NCBI RefSeq assembly: GCF_004295645.1
Contig: NZ_CP034752.1
Location: forward strand, 124,001 to 188,000
Length of the DNA stretch: 64,000 nucleotides
DNA from: Limnobaculum zhutongyuii
GTDB taxonomy: Bacteria; Pseudomonadota; Gammaproteobacteria; Enterobacterales; Enterobacteriaceae
Direction: 5' to 3'
Below are positions 8,829-16,148 of the stretch, piece by piece; position 1 is the first letter of the stretch; every line of letters begins with the position of its first letter. Under the pieces are notes generated by a model. That model saw nothing but the letters and a program-made list of their open reading frames with translations. It ran no database searches and was not told the origin of the DNA. The position numbers and the translations under genes were made by a program.

Positions 8829-10337
8829 ATGAATGAAGTTTTAGAAGCCCTGTTTATCGTATTCAGCCTCGAAACCGTATCAATGATTTTGTTGGGGGTG
8901 CTGGCTGGCATTATTATTGGTGCGCTGCCGGGATTAACCGTCAACATGGGCATCGCCTTACTGCTGCCGTTGACCTATTCCTTTCAGGGGATGACCGGGA
9001 TCCTTTTACTGTTGGGGGTCTATTGTGGTGCTGTATATGGCGGTTCAATTACGGCTATTTTGATTAGTACGCCGGGTACGCCTGCGTCCGCCGCGACTGT
9101 GTTGGATGGCTATCCAATGGCGAAAAAAGGTGAAGCGGGCCGTGCGTTAGGTCTGTCAACCATGGGTTCCATGTTTGGCGGTCTGTTTAGTACTATCGCA
9201 TTGGTGCTGATTGCACCTCTGTTGGCAAAAGTAGCCACCGGTTTCTCCGCAGCAGAGTATTTTGCTCTGGCAGTATTTGGTATCAGTATTATCACCAGCG
9301 TTTCATCTAACTCGATTATTAAAGGATTGATCGGTGGTGGAATTGGTTTGTTTATTGCCACCATTGGTCTGGATCCAATGACTAGCGGAATGCGTTTTAC
9401 TTTTGACTCTATTTACTTAATGGGCGGCGTTTCGTTTATACCGGTGCTGGTCGGGCTGTTCGCTTTTTCTCAGGGATTGCTAAGTTTTGAAGAGGATTAT
9501 CGTGAGCGTATTGCCGGGCAGGTAAAGATTATTCGGGCGAATATCACACGTATCTTGCCAACCTGGCTCGATTTTAAACGTGTGTTACCTACCTATGTTC
9601 GTTCTTCGGTCATTGGTACCGGTATTGGCGCAGTGCCTGGCGTTGGTGGTGATATCGCGTCTTTTATCGCTTATAACGAAGCGAAACGCTGGTCTAAGCA
9701 TCCTGAAGAGTTTGGTCATGGTTCTCCTGAAGGGGTATCAGCGCCGGAGGCAGGTGCTAACTCGGTAGCGGGGGGTGCGATGGTTCCATTAATGACGCTG
9801 GGTATTCCTGGCGATGGGGCAACAGCCATCATTATGGGAGCCTTTATGGTGCAGGGGCTGGCGTTAGGTCCTCAGCTGTTTACCGACCATCCGGTTGAAG
9901 TAAATTCCATCTTTATCGGTTTATTTGCTGCCAACGTATTTATGGGCATCATGGGTTTTATGGGCATGCGCCTGTTCGCTAAAGTGATGGATATTCCACG
10001 TCGTGTGCTGGTGCCGATTATTCTAATGTTGTGTTCTGTAGGTGCCTACTCGGTTAACCACAGTATGACCGATGTCTTCGTTATGATGGGCGCGGGATTC
10101 TTAGCTTATATTTTGATTAAGCTGGATTTTTCTATGTCACCCATTGTCATTGGTATTATTCTTGGCCCAATGGCAGAATCTAACCTGCGTCGGGCACTAA
10201 TGATGTCGGAAGGCGATCCGATGGTGTTACTGACTCGTCCAATATGTGCAACATTTTTGGCTATTGCAGTGCTAACATTACTTCTGCCTGTATTTGGACC
10301 GAAAATCAAATCACTGATGAAAGTTCGTCGGGGATAA
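8829..10337 (+). CDS. TTT transporter large permease subunit (TctA family)
   Basis: Large permease of the tripartite transporter, 502 residues with about 12 membrane segments. The TctA signature is clear: GALPGLTVNMGIALLLP near the N-terminus, then ISTPGTPASAATVLDGYP, and the internal repeat of the same motif, GVPGVGGDIASFIAYNEAKR with MTLGIPGDGATA. The two related halves are typical of the family. Together with TctC and TctB it forms a secondary, ion-driven, high-affinity importer for carboxylated compounds. It is the last gene of the operon before a 12-bp stem-loop. Confidence 0.93.
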   Translation: MNEVLEALFIVFSLETVSMILLGVLAGIIIGALPGLTVNMGIALLLPLTYSFQGMTGILLLLGVYCGAVYGGSITAILISTPGTPASAATVLDGYPMAKKGEAGRALGLSTMGSMFGGLFSTIALVLIAPLLAKVATGFSAAEYFALAVFGISIITSVSSNSIIKGLIGGGIGLFIATIGLDPMTSGMRFTFDSIYLMGGVSFIPVLVGLFAFSQGLLSFEEDYRERIAGQVKIIRANITRILPTWLDFKRVLPTYVRSSVIGTGIGAVPGVGGDIASFIAYNEAKRWSKHPEEFGHGSPEGVSAPEAGANSVAGGAMVPLMTLGIPGDGATAIIMGAFMVQGLALGPQLFTDHPVEVNSIFIGLFAANVFMGIMGFMGMRLFAKVMDIPRRVLVPIILMLCSVGAYSVNHSMTDVFVMMGAGFLAYILIKLDFSMSPIVIGIILGPMAESNLRRALMMSEGDPMVLLTRPICATFLAIAVLTLLLPVFGPKIKSLMKVRRG

Positions 10338-10350
10338 GATTGTGATACCC

Positions 10351-10393
10351 GCAGGATATGGCGTGCGGTAGCAGAAAATTTGCCATATCCTGC
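10351..10393 (+). terminator. Long perfect stem-loop between tctA and the regulator gene
   Basis: Perfect 12-bp inverted repeat, GCAGGATATGGC (10351-10362) and GCCATATCCTGC (10382-10393), with a 19-base loop. There is no T-run after it, so it may be a Rho-dependent end or mRNA-protecting hairpin rather than a classical terminator. It could partly separate the regulator gene from the operon. Confidence 0.5.
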
Positions 10394-10443
10394 ACTATCA
10401 GTATTCACCATGTTTAATCAGTTAATGGAACCAACGAGACGTC

Positions 10444-11451
10444 ATGGCTAAAACGGTAGAGCAGATTGCGAATGATTTAAACTTATCCATTACTACGGTT
10501 CGTTTAGTATTAAATGGTAAGGCTGAACAGTATCGCATCAGCGTAAAAACGCAGGAAAAAATAGCCCAATATGTTGAATTACATGGCTATACTGTTAACC
10601 ATACTGCGCGAAGCCTTAAACTGAACAAGACTGAGACCTTTGGCCTGGTCATCCCCCGTTTATCAAACCCTTTCTTTGCGGCACTGGCGGAGTTACTGGA
10701 AATCCGCTGCCGGGAAGCCGGTTATCAGTTGATGATCTGCTGTACCTATGGCGATCCTAAATATGAAAATAAACTGGTGAAATCGCTGGAAGAACGCAAC
10801 GTAGACGGTATTTTTATAGTTTCAGTTGATGCCAAAAGTCAGGCCCATCACGTTAAACATCGTAATAAGCCGCTGATTTTTCTCGATCGGGATTTTGGCA
10901 TTAAAGGCGCTTCCTGTGTCATTACCGATAACTGCAAAAGTGGTTATCGTTTGACTCGCGCCATGCTGGATAAAATTCAACAGCCTATTCATTTCTTTGT
11001 GGGTGATGCCGGGCTGCCAACTATTGCTGAACGTTTGAAAGGGTATGTCAGGGCCAGTGATGAGTCAGGTTTTTCACCGGAGAAATCACAGCTCTCTTAT
11101 GCGGATCATAACCGGGTTGAAGATGGTGAACTGATGATGAATCAGTTTATTGAACAGCACGGTGAGTTTCCGGTGAATTTTATCTCCTCTTCATTGCCGA
11201 TTCTGGAAGGAGGGTTAAGCGTATTGCGTGAACGATATGGCTATATTCCCAGCCAGATTAATATCGGTACTTTTGATGAACACGTCATGCTGAGCTTTTT
11301 GCCCAATAATATCTGGTCGATGAGGCAGGACGAAAAGACGCTGGTGGGACAGGCGTGTGAAATGATGCGCCAAAGGATCGATGGTTTAACCGATAGTCAG
11401 CTTTTTGTTGCTGATGCAGAATTGATTGCCCGTATTACTTCTTATCGCTAG
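10444..11451 (+). CDS. LacI-family transcriptional regulator of the sugar operon
   Basis: DNA-binding regulator of the LacI/GalR family, 335 residues. The N-terminal helix-turn-helix is TVEQIANDLNLSITTVRLVLNGKAE and the hinge region is HTARSLKLNKTETFGLVIP. It is followed by a periplasmic-binding-protein-like effector domain (RLSNPFFAALAELLE, ERNVDGIFIVS, INIGTFDEHVML) closest in style to Cra/ScrR proteins. It lies downstream and in the same direction as the catabolic and TTT genes, so it is the likely specific repressor of that operon. The effector is probably the sugar or a phosphorylated intermediate. Its 3' end overlaps the convergent yidQ by 17 bp. Confidence 0.9.
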   Translation: MAKTVEQIANDLNLSITTVRLVLNGKAEQYRISVKTQEKIAQYVELHGYTVNHTARSLKLNKTETFGLVIPRLSNPFFAALAELLEIRCREAGYQLMICCTYGDPKYENKLVKSLEERNVDGIFIVSVDAKSQAHHVKHRNKPLIFLDRDFGIKGASCVITDNCKSGYRLTRAMLDKIQQPIHFFVGDAGLPTIAERLKGYVRASDESGFSPEKSQLSYADHNRVEDGELMMNQFIEQHGEFPVNFISSSLPILEGGLSVLRERYGYIPSQINIGTFDEHVMLSFLPNNIWSMRQDEKTLVGQACEMMRQRIDGLTDSQLFVADAELIARITSYR

Positions 11452-11815
11452 CTTTTTCTTGCGGGGGTGGCGTATAGCCAGAACCCTTCATCAGGCCTTT
11501 ATTTTGCTTCTCTTTATCTGAATCTGAAATCGTTTTTCGTGGTGAAGAGCGCCCTTCGGTATCGCTGGCTCGATAGAGATCGTAAGGTAGCAAAACGGTA
11601 TCTAACACCGCAGAGAAGGGTAGATCGACAATTAACAGGCTGCGCATCAGCCATCCATGATTGTCGTTACCAATCATATCAATATCATGGGCAGTGCCGG
11701 GATAATACTTCTCATAAGGCGCCACATGAGCCATCAGGCTGGAGCAACCAGAAAGTGCAAACATGGTTGTACTGACGCAAATGGGCAGTAAAAAACCTTT
11801 AACAGTTGTCATCAT
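11435..11815 (-). CDS. yidQ: YidQ-type outer-membrane lipoprotein (YceK/YidQ family)
   Basis: Small lipoprotein of unknown function, 126 residues. The signal peptide ends in the lipobox ALSGCSS. The conserved region YYPGTAHDIDMIGNDNHGW followed by LLIVDLPFSAVLDTVLLPYDL matches the YceK/YidQ (DUF1375) family. The yidQ-ibpA-ibpB order is the same as in E. coli, where yidQ is divergent from ibpA. The C-terminal tail is rich in Lys, Ser and Pro. Residues after the lipobox do not include Asp at +2, so outer-membrane sorting is expected. ATG at 11812 is an equally possible start. Confidence 0.85.
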   Translation of the reverse strand: MMTTVKGFLLPICVSTTMFALSGCSSLMAHVAPYEKYYPGTAHDIDMIGNDNHGWLMRSLLIVDLPFSAVLDTVLLPYDLYRASDTEGRSSPRKTISDSDKEKQNKGLMKGSGYTPPPQEKASDKK

Positions 11816-11968
11816 TGTTTGCTATCCACAAAACGTATAATCCGCTCTGACAGTTAATGATATTGAGTTGAAGAGCAACGTTATAGCACTCAACTATCTA
11901 AATTTGAATAAGTAACACCAGATAATTGCGCGTCGCTATAAAATTTAGCTTAGAAATGGATTTTTGCC

Positions 11969-11996
11969 GTTGAAAAATGAATTTATGCCTCCATTT
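11969..11996 (+). promoter_or_regulatory. Sigma-32 (heat-shock) promoter of ibpA-ibpB
   Basis: GTTGAAA at 11969-11975 and CTCCATTT at 11989-11996 are separated by 13 bp and match the RpoH consensus (CTTGAAA, CCCCATnT) with one change in each box. Transcription would begin near 12003, giving an untranslated leader of about 110 bases, the size needed for the thermometer ahead of ibpA. Confidence 0.75.
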
Positions 11997-12082
11997 TGTT
12001 AAGTGTGATCGATAAAGCAATGCCAATAGGGTTGCTGATCGCTGGAAGTTCATCTGTCCTGTAAGGAAGATGATGTTATTCA

Positions 12083-12106
12083 ACCTCGCTGATTTATTTA
12101 GGAGGC
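12083..12106 (+). promoter_or_regulatory. ROSE-type RNA thermometer masking the ibpA ribosome site
   Basis: The ribosome site AGGAGG (12100-12105) can pair with CCTCGCT (12084-12090), which contains the TCGCT form of the U(U/C)GCU anti-SD motif of ROSE elements. Heat melts such helices and frees the site. E. coli ibpA has a thermometer of the same kind; upstream helices of the leader were not worked out here. Confidence 0.75.
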
Positions 12107-12113
12107 ATGTTTT

Positions 12114-12527
12114 ATGCGTAATTTTGATCTTTCCCCACTGTATCGTTCGGCCATCGGTTTTGACCGGATGCTGAATACCCTTGAGTCAGGCCAGAGCCAA
12201 AGCAACGGCGGCTACCCTCCCTATAACGTTGAGCTGGTTGATGAACACCATTACCGTATTGCTATTGCGGTCGCCGGGTTCGCTGAAAGTGAGCTGGAGA
12301 TTACCGCTCAGCCCAATCTGTTAGTGGTACGCGGTGCCAAACAGAGCCAGGAACCGGCAAAAACTTACCTTTATCAAGGTATTGCCGAGCGCAATTTTGA
12401 ACGCAAATTCCAACTGGCTGAACATATTCAGGTTGAAGGCGCTCATTTAGAAAATGGTTTGCTGTATATCGAACTGGCACGGGTTATTCCAGAGGCTTCA
12501 AAGCCACGCCGTATCGAAATCAAGTAA
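12114..12527 (+). CDS. ibpA: Small heat-shock protein IbpA
   Basis: Holding chaperone of the alpha-crystallin (Hsp20) family that binds aggregating proteins and keeps them ready for refolding by ClpB and DnaK. The 137-residue product is nearly collinear with E. coli IbpA: MRNFDLSPLYRSAIGFDR, the crystallin core PPYNVELVDEHHYRIAIAVAGF to about residue 125, and a C-terminal I-x-I-like tail (RRIEIK). It is the first gene of the ibpAB operon, with AGGAGG eight bases before the ATG, a sigma-32 promoter and a thermometer. In E. coli IbpA also binds its own mRNA leader to repress translation; that is family knowledge. Confidence 0.97.
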   Translation: MRNFDLSPLYRSAIGFDRMLNTLESGQSQSNGGYPPYNVELVDEHHYRIAIAVAGFAESELEITAQPNLLVVRGAKQSQEPAKTYLYQGIAERNFERKFQLAEHIQVEGAHLENGLLYIELARVIPEASKPRRIEIK

Positions 12528-12590
12528 TCGAATTTTGAGGCGCTAAGCGCCATAACCGTTATTTGCCTGCCGTAATGGGGGCAGACCTCA

Positions 12591-12608
12591 CTCGCTTCAA
12601 AGAAGGAG
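12591..12608 (+). promoter_or_regulatory. Second ROSE-like thermometer, ahead of ibpB
   Basis: Between ibpA and ibpB the segment CTCGCTT (12591-12597) can pair with AAGGAG (12603-12608), the ribosome site of ibpB, again with a TCGCT anti-SD motif. Two further hairpins precede it (GGCGC-TAA-GCGCC near 12539 and CTGCC/GGGGCAG near 12567). The arrangement matches a separate thermosensor for the second cistron. Confidence 0.65.
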
Positions 12609-12615
12609 TTATATT

Positions 12616-13047
12616 ATGCGTAATTATGATTTATCACCGTTATTTCGTCAGTGGATCGGATTCGACAAACTGGCCAGCAGCATGCAGGGTAATGCGGATT
12701 CCGGTTTCCCTCCTTACAATATTGAGAAAAGTGACGATAACCACTATCGCATCACATTAGCCTTAGCCGGATTTAAACAGGAAAATCTGGAAATAGAATC
12801 AGAAGGCCAGCGTCTGACGGTAAAAGGCAACCCAACCCAAATAGAAAAAGAAGTGCAGTATCTGCATCAGGGATTGTCGTGTAAAGCGTTTGAACTGAGC
12901 TTTACTCTGGCAGACCATATGGTTGTCACCGAAGCCAAATTTGAACTGGGGCTGCTGCATATCGATATTGAACGCAGAGTACCGGAGGCGTTGCAGGCGC
13001 AGCGGATAGTGATTGGTAAGCAGGATGTGATTGAGCATCAGCAGTAA
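12616..13047 (+). CDS. ibpB: Small heat-shock protein IbpB
   Basis: Partner of IbpA in the Hsp20 holdase complex, 143 residues. The N-terminus MRNYDLSPLFRQWIGFDKLA and the core PPYNIEKSDDNHYRITLALAGF match E. coli IbpB closely. The C-terminal region LLHIDIERRVPEALQAQRIVIG contains the I-x-I-like anchor used in oligomer contacts. It lies 88 bp after ibpA in the same operon; translation is probably temperature-controlled by its own leader hairpin. The region after its stop contains repeats rather than a simple terminator, with a terminator only at about 13.47 kb. Confidence 0.96.
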   Translation: MRNYDLSPLFRQWIGFDKLASSMQGNADSGFPPYNIEKSDDNHYRITLALAGFKQENLEIESEGQRLTVKGNPTQIEKEVQYLHQGLSCKAFELSFTLADHMVVTEAKFELGLLHIDIERRVPEALQAQRIVIGKQDVIEHQQ

Positions 13048-13186
13048 TTATGGCTGTGGGAGAAATTTCGTCCACTAGTAGTGCGGTGTTCAAATTGGCG
13101 GCAGTGCAAGTGGCCGAGCAAGGGGCGTTAAGGGCGAACGCCCCCTGCACCCCCGCGCCTTCGCACGCGAATTCAGGTCGCGCTAT

Positions 13187-13258
13187 GAATACATCATGAA
13201 ATGATGTATTCACCCTTGCGGGCCAGCGCAAGCGCTGTTCAACGCGGTATACCGCGTT
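13187..13258 (-). repeat. Beta-module copy 1 (multi-hairpin palindromic repeat)
   Basis: Read on the minus strand this copy has four hairpins in order: a perfect palindrome at 13241-13258, CAGCGC/GCGCTG at 13224-13237, CCC-GCAA-GGG around 13213-13222, and an 11-bp stem at 13187-13211. The linkers match the module at 33.8 kb almost base for base (TTGAACAGC, GGCCCGC, GGGTGAA) while the outer stems differ in sequence. No coding sense was found. It lies in the gap between ibpB and avtA. Confidence 0.7.
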
Positions 13259-13304
13259 GTGGCGACTTCCCTCCGCCTTCATTGGCGCTGATTCGGTTTA
13301 TTCG

Positions 13305-13354
13305 CCTCATCCATGAGGCTCACCCCTACGGGGCCAGCACGTTGTGCTGTTCAA
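13305..13354 (-). repeat. Beta-module copy 2
   Basis: Same architecture as the copy 50 bp to the left: hairpin CCTCAT/ATGAGG (13305-13318), then CCCC-TAC-GGGG and CAGCAC/GTGCTG, with the linker that reads TTGAACAGC on the minus strand. Both inner helices have changed on both arms relative to copy 1, so pairing is kept while sequence is not. Other palindromes in 13080-13180 (GGGGCGTT/AACGCCCC) may be further fragments. Confidence 0.65.
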
Positions 13355-13464
13355 AGTTGCTCCTGCAATTTTGTCCGGCGAAGCAGCGCCTCGCCAAACG
13401 TCCATGTTTGGCGTGCTACCCTCTTTCAGTTGTCGGCTGAATTCCAGTGCTCCATGAAAAGGTC

Positions 13465-13500
13465 AAGGGCAACACCCAGTAAGTGTTGCCCTTCTATTTT
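13465..13500 (+). terminator. Terminator closing the ibpAB/repeat region
   Basis: An 11-bp perfect stem (AAGGGCAACAC at 13465-13475, GTGTTGCCCTT at 13483-13493) followed by CTATTTTA. It would end transcripts that read through the repeat patch from ibpB. Confidence 0.7.
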
Positions 13501-13551
13501 ACAAAATGGCGAATAAGAGAAACTGAATTATATATCTTTCAAAGCGCGGAT

Positions 13552-14802
13552 TTATCCTTCCTTATGTGCCCTCTCAATCTCTTCCGCCAATACAATAATT
13601 CCCTTCTCTATTAACTCGGGCTCCGGCACATAGTTCATCCGCATACATTGCTGGGTATGCGGCCATTCCTGCTCCAGGCCAGGGAAGAAGTAGTGACCTG
13701 GCACCATCAGTACACCACGAGCTTTTAACCGCTGGTACAGGGTTTGACTGCTGATAGGTAAATCCTTGAACCATAGCCACAGGAAGATGGCACCTTCAGG
13801 TTTATGGATCAGGCAGCGTTCTGCCGGAATATAATGGCGAATAATCGCCAGCGTTTGCTCTACACGCTGTTGATAGAAGGGGCGGATTACCTGCTCTGAA
13901 AGACGGAGTAAATCGCCGCGTTCAATCATCTCTAAAGCCAGTGCCGGGCCGATACTACCCGGTGCCAGGCTAATAATGCCATTCATATTGCCCATGGCCT
14001 GAATGGTTTCTTCATTAGCGATAATAATTCCGCAGCGAGTGCCCGGCAGACCCAGTTTAGAGAGGCTCATACACAGAATGGTATTCAAATTCCATAGCGG
14101 CGTGGCCTGACTAAAGATAATACCTGGGAACGGAACACCGTAGGCGTTATCGATAATCAGCGGGATGCCTTTTTGATGAGCAATGGCATCCAGACGCATC
14201 ACTTCTTCGTCGGTTAATACGTTACCCGTTGGGTTGGTTGGACGAGAGACACAAATAGCGCCAATATCATCACCAATATGCAGATGGTCAAAATCGACGT
14301 GATATTTAAACATGCCTTCGGGCAGCAGCTCGATGGTTGGTTTATAAGACACCAAAAGATCGTCTTCCAGCCCTACATCAGCGTAGCCGATATATTCCGG
14401 CGCCAGTGGAAACAGAACTTTCTTCACCTGTCCATCGGGCTGATGACCGGCGAACAGATTAAACAGATAGAAAAAAGCGCTTTGGCTGCCATTGGTCAGA
14501 GCGATATTTTTCGCTTCAATCGGCCAGCCTAGCTCTTTGCTCAACATCTCTGCCAGTGCGGTCAGAAAGGTATTCTTCCCCTGCGGGCCATCATAGTTAC
14601 AGATAGATTCGGTGAGCTTTCCTTCTGCCAGCAGATCGGCACAAAGCTGAGTAAAGTAGTCTTGCATTTCCGGAATTTTTGCAGGGTTACCGCCTCCGAG
14701 CATAATTGCCCCGGGAGTGCGTAAACCCTCATTTAAATCGCTCATTAACTGGGTAATGCCGGAAAAACGGGTAAATTTTTTACCAAAAGATGAAAATGTC
14801 AT
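13552..14802 (-). CDS. avtA: Valine-pyruvate aminotransferase AvtA
   Basis: PLP enzyme (aminotransferase class I) that makes alanine from pyruvate with valine or other donors; 416 residues, cytoplasmic. It follows E. coli AvtA along its whole length: MLGGGNPAKIPEMQDYF, CNYDGPQGKN, NGSQSAFFYLFNLFAG, CVSRPTNPTGNV, DNAYGVPFPGIIF, and the PLP-Lys in MSLSKLGLPG. The C-terminal MRMNYVPEPE holds the substrate-binding Arg. It is transcribed alone; E. coli avtA is repressed by alanine and leucine. TGTGGT/ACCACA repeats at about 14917-14965 lie in the promoter region and could be regulator contacts, but no known site is recognised. Confidence 0.96.
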   Translation of the reverse strand: MTFSSFGKKFTRFSGITQLMSDLNEGLRTPGAIMLGGGNPAKIPEMQDYFTQLCADLLAEGKLTESICNYDGPQGKNTFLTALAEMLSKELGWPIEAKNIALTNGSQSAFFYLFNLFAGHQPDGQVKKVLFPLAPEYIGYADVGLEDDLLVSYKPTIELLPEGMFKYHVDFDHLHIGDDIGAICVSRPTNPTGNVLTDEEVMRLDAIAHQKGIPLIIDNAYGVPFPGIIFSQATPLWNLNTILCMSLSKLGLPGTRCGIIIANEETIQAMGNMNGIISLAPGSIGPALALEMIERGDLLRLSEQVIRPFYQQRVEQTLAIIRHYIPAERCLIHKPEGAIFLWLWFKDLPISSQTLYQRLKARGVLMVPGHYFFPGLEQEWPHTQQCMRMNYVPEPELIEKGIIVLAEEIERAHKEG

Positions 14803-15092
14803 GTTAATACATTGATGTTATGGGCTGAGGGGAATAACCATTAACCATACCGACAGACCTTAGCTGGTGCAACGGGTGAGTATTTGACTGATTTTTACCT
14901 GAAGTTCTGTAGTAATTACCACATATGGTGAAATGTGTGGTTCAGACGACCATTAAATGTGGTATTCAACAGGTTTATTTGGTTAATTCCGAGGGATTGT
15001 GCTGATAAATAAACTGCATTTTTACCGTGACTACATCAAAAAAAATGTATGATTTGATGCAGACACGGTAAGACGAAGGGTAGATTTGTGTG

Positions 15093-16067
15093 CTAGCGGA
15101 TAACCTGAGGATTCACGCAGTTGCCTTCGATACTGTCCGTCATGGCGGCAATTAAATTGTCAACGGCGCTGGCAGCCATGGCATAGCGTGCCTCAAAGGT
15201 CGCTGAGCCAATATGCGGAATAGCAACCACGTTCGGCATCGACAGCAGCGGGGAGTCTTTTGGCAGCGGCTCTTTTTCAAATACATCCAGACCCGCACCG
15301 GCAATAGTGCCTTGCTGTAGGGCTTCGATTAATGCTGCTTCATCCACCACCGGGCCACGTCCGGCATTAATAAAGAAGGCGGATGGCTTCATCAGTGCGA
15401 ATCGTTCTGCATTAATCAGGTGGCGAGTTTGTGGATTCAACGGCAATATCAGACAGACATAATCGGCTACCGACAGCAGTTTATCTAATTCCATATGAAT
15501 GGCATCGAAGCGGTTTTCTGCCTCCGGATTGCGGTTGCGGGTGTTATAAACAATTTTCATACCGAAACCGAAATGCGCCCGCTGGGCCAGTGCGGTACCA
15601 ATACGTCCCATACCAATGATTCCCATGGTTTTATGGTGAATATCGGTACCAAACCAGTTCTCGCCTACGCTGCCTTTCCACTCTCCGGCTTTTACTCGTT
15701 CCGCCACATTCAGGATGCGCCGACCGGTGGTCAGCACCAGCGCCATAATCGTATCCGCTACCGTCTCAGTCAGGGCTCCTGGTGTATGCATCAAAGGAAT
15801 TTTTCTTTCGGTCAGGGCATCAACATCAAAGTTGTCAAAACCGGCAGAAATGGTAGAAACCGCTCTGAGTACCGGTGCCTGTTCCAGCAATTTACGATCG
15901 ATAGTTTCGTTAGCACCAATGATGCCCTCGGCTTTAGCCAGGGCTTTAATAAAGTCGGCGCGATTTTCATTAGTAATGGAGTCAAAAGCGGTAACGGAAA
16001 AACGTTGTTCCAGTTTGTCCTGTAAATCTTCGGGCAGTTTCTTATAGGAGACGATCGATGGCTTCAT
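15093..16067 (-). CDS. GhrB-like 2-hydroxyacid dehydrogenase (paralogue 1)
   Basis: NAD(P)H-dependent 2-ketoacid reductase of the D-isomer 2-hydroxyacid dehydrogenase family, 324 residues. It has the Rossmann motif GIIGMGRIGTALAQRAH, the catalytic Arg in FFINAGRGPVVDE, Glu in DVFEKEPLP and His in AIPHIGSAT. Length equals E. coli GhrB, but it is less similar to it than the second copy at 61.5 kb, so the true substrate may differ (glyoxylate, hydroxypyruvate or 2-ketogluconate are options). The start is taken at 16067, with AGAGGA six bases upstream; a longer ORF adds 13 unlikely residues. It sits next to a GlxA-type regulator gene in the same direction. Confidence 0.85.
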   Translation of the reverse strand: MKPSIVSYKKLPEDLQDKLEQRFSVTAFDSITNENRADFIKALAKAEGIIGANETIDRKLLEQAPVLRAVSTISAGFDNFDVDALTERKIPLMHTPGALTETVADTIMALVLTTGRRILNVAERVKAGEWKGSVGENWFGTDIHHKTMGIIGMGRIGTALAQRAHFGFGMKIVYNTRNRNPEAENRFDAIHMELDKLLSVADYVCLILPLNPQTRHLINAERFALMKPSAFFINAGRGPVVDEAALIEALQQGTIAGAGLDVFEKEPLPKDSPLLSMPNVVAIPHIGSATFEARYAMAASAVDNLIAAMTDSIEGNCVNPQVIR

Positions 16068-16148
16068 ATCCTGTCCTCTGCGATGGGATAGATTGTCAGT
16101 GAGCAAACATTACCATAACTAATAAATAAATCATGACCGGTTTTTGGT

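Noticed and set aside
13080..13440. Possible CRISPR array or integron-like attachment sites in the repeat patch
   Set aside because: Repeats are not regularly spaced, differ in sequence, and no cas or integrase gene is present.
12926..13516. Several short ORFs (60-118 codons) on both strands after ibpB
   Set aside because: They run through palindromic repeats; the translated sequences look random and differ between frames.
14917..14965. Operator in the avtA promoter built from TGTGGT/ACCACA repeats
   Set aside because: Repeats are real but short and do not match a known regulator site.
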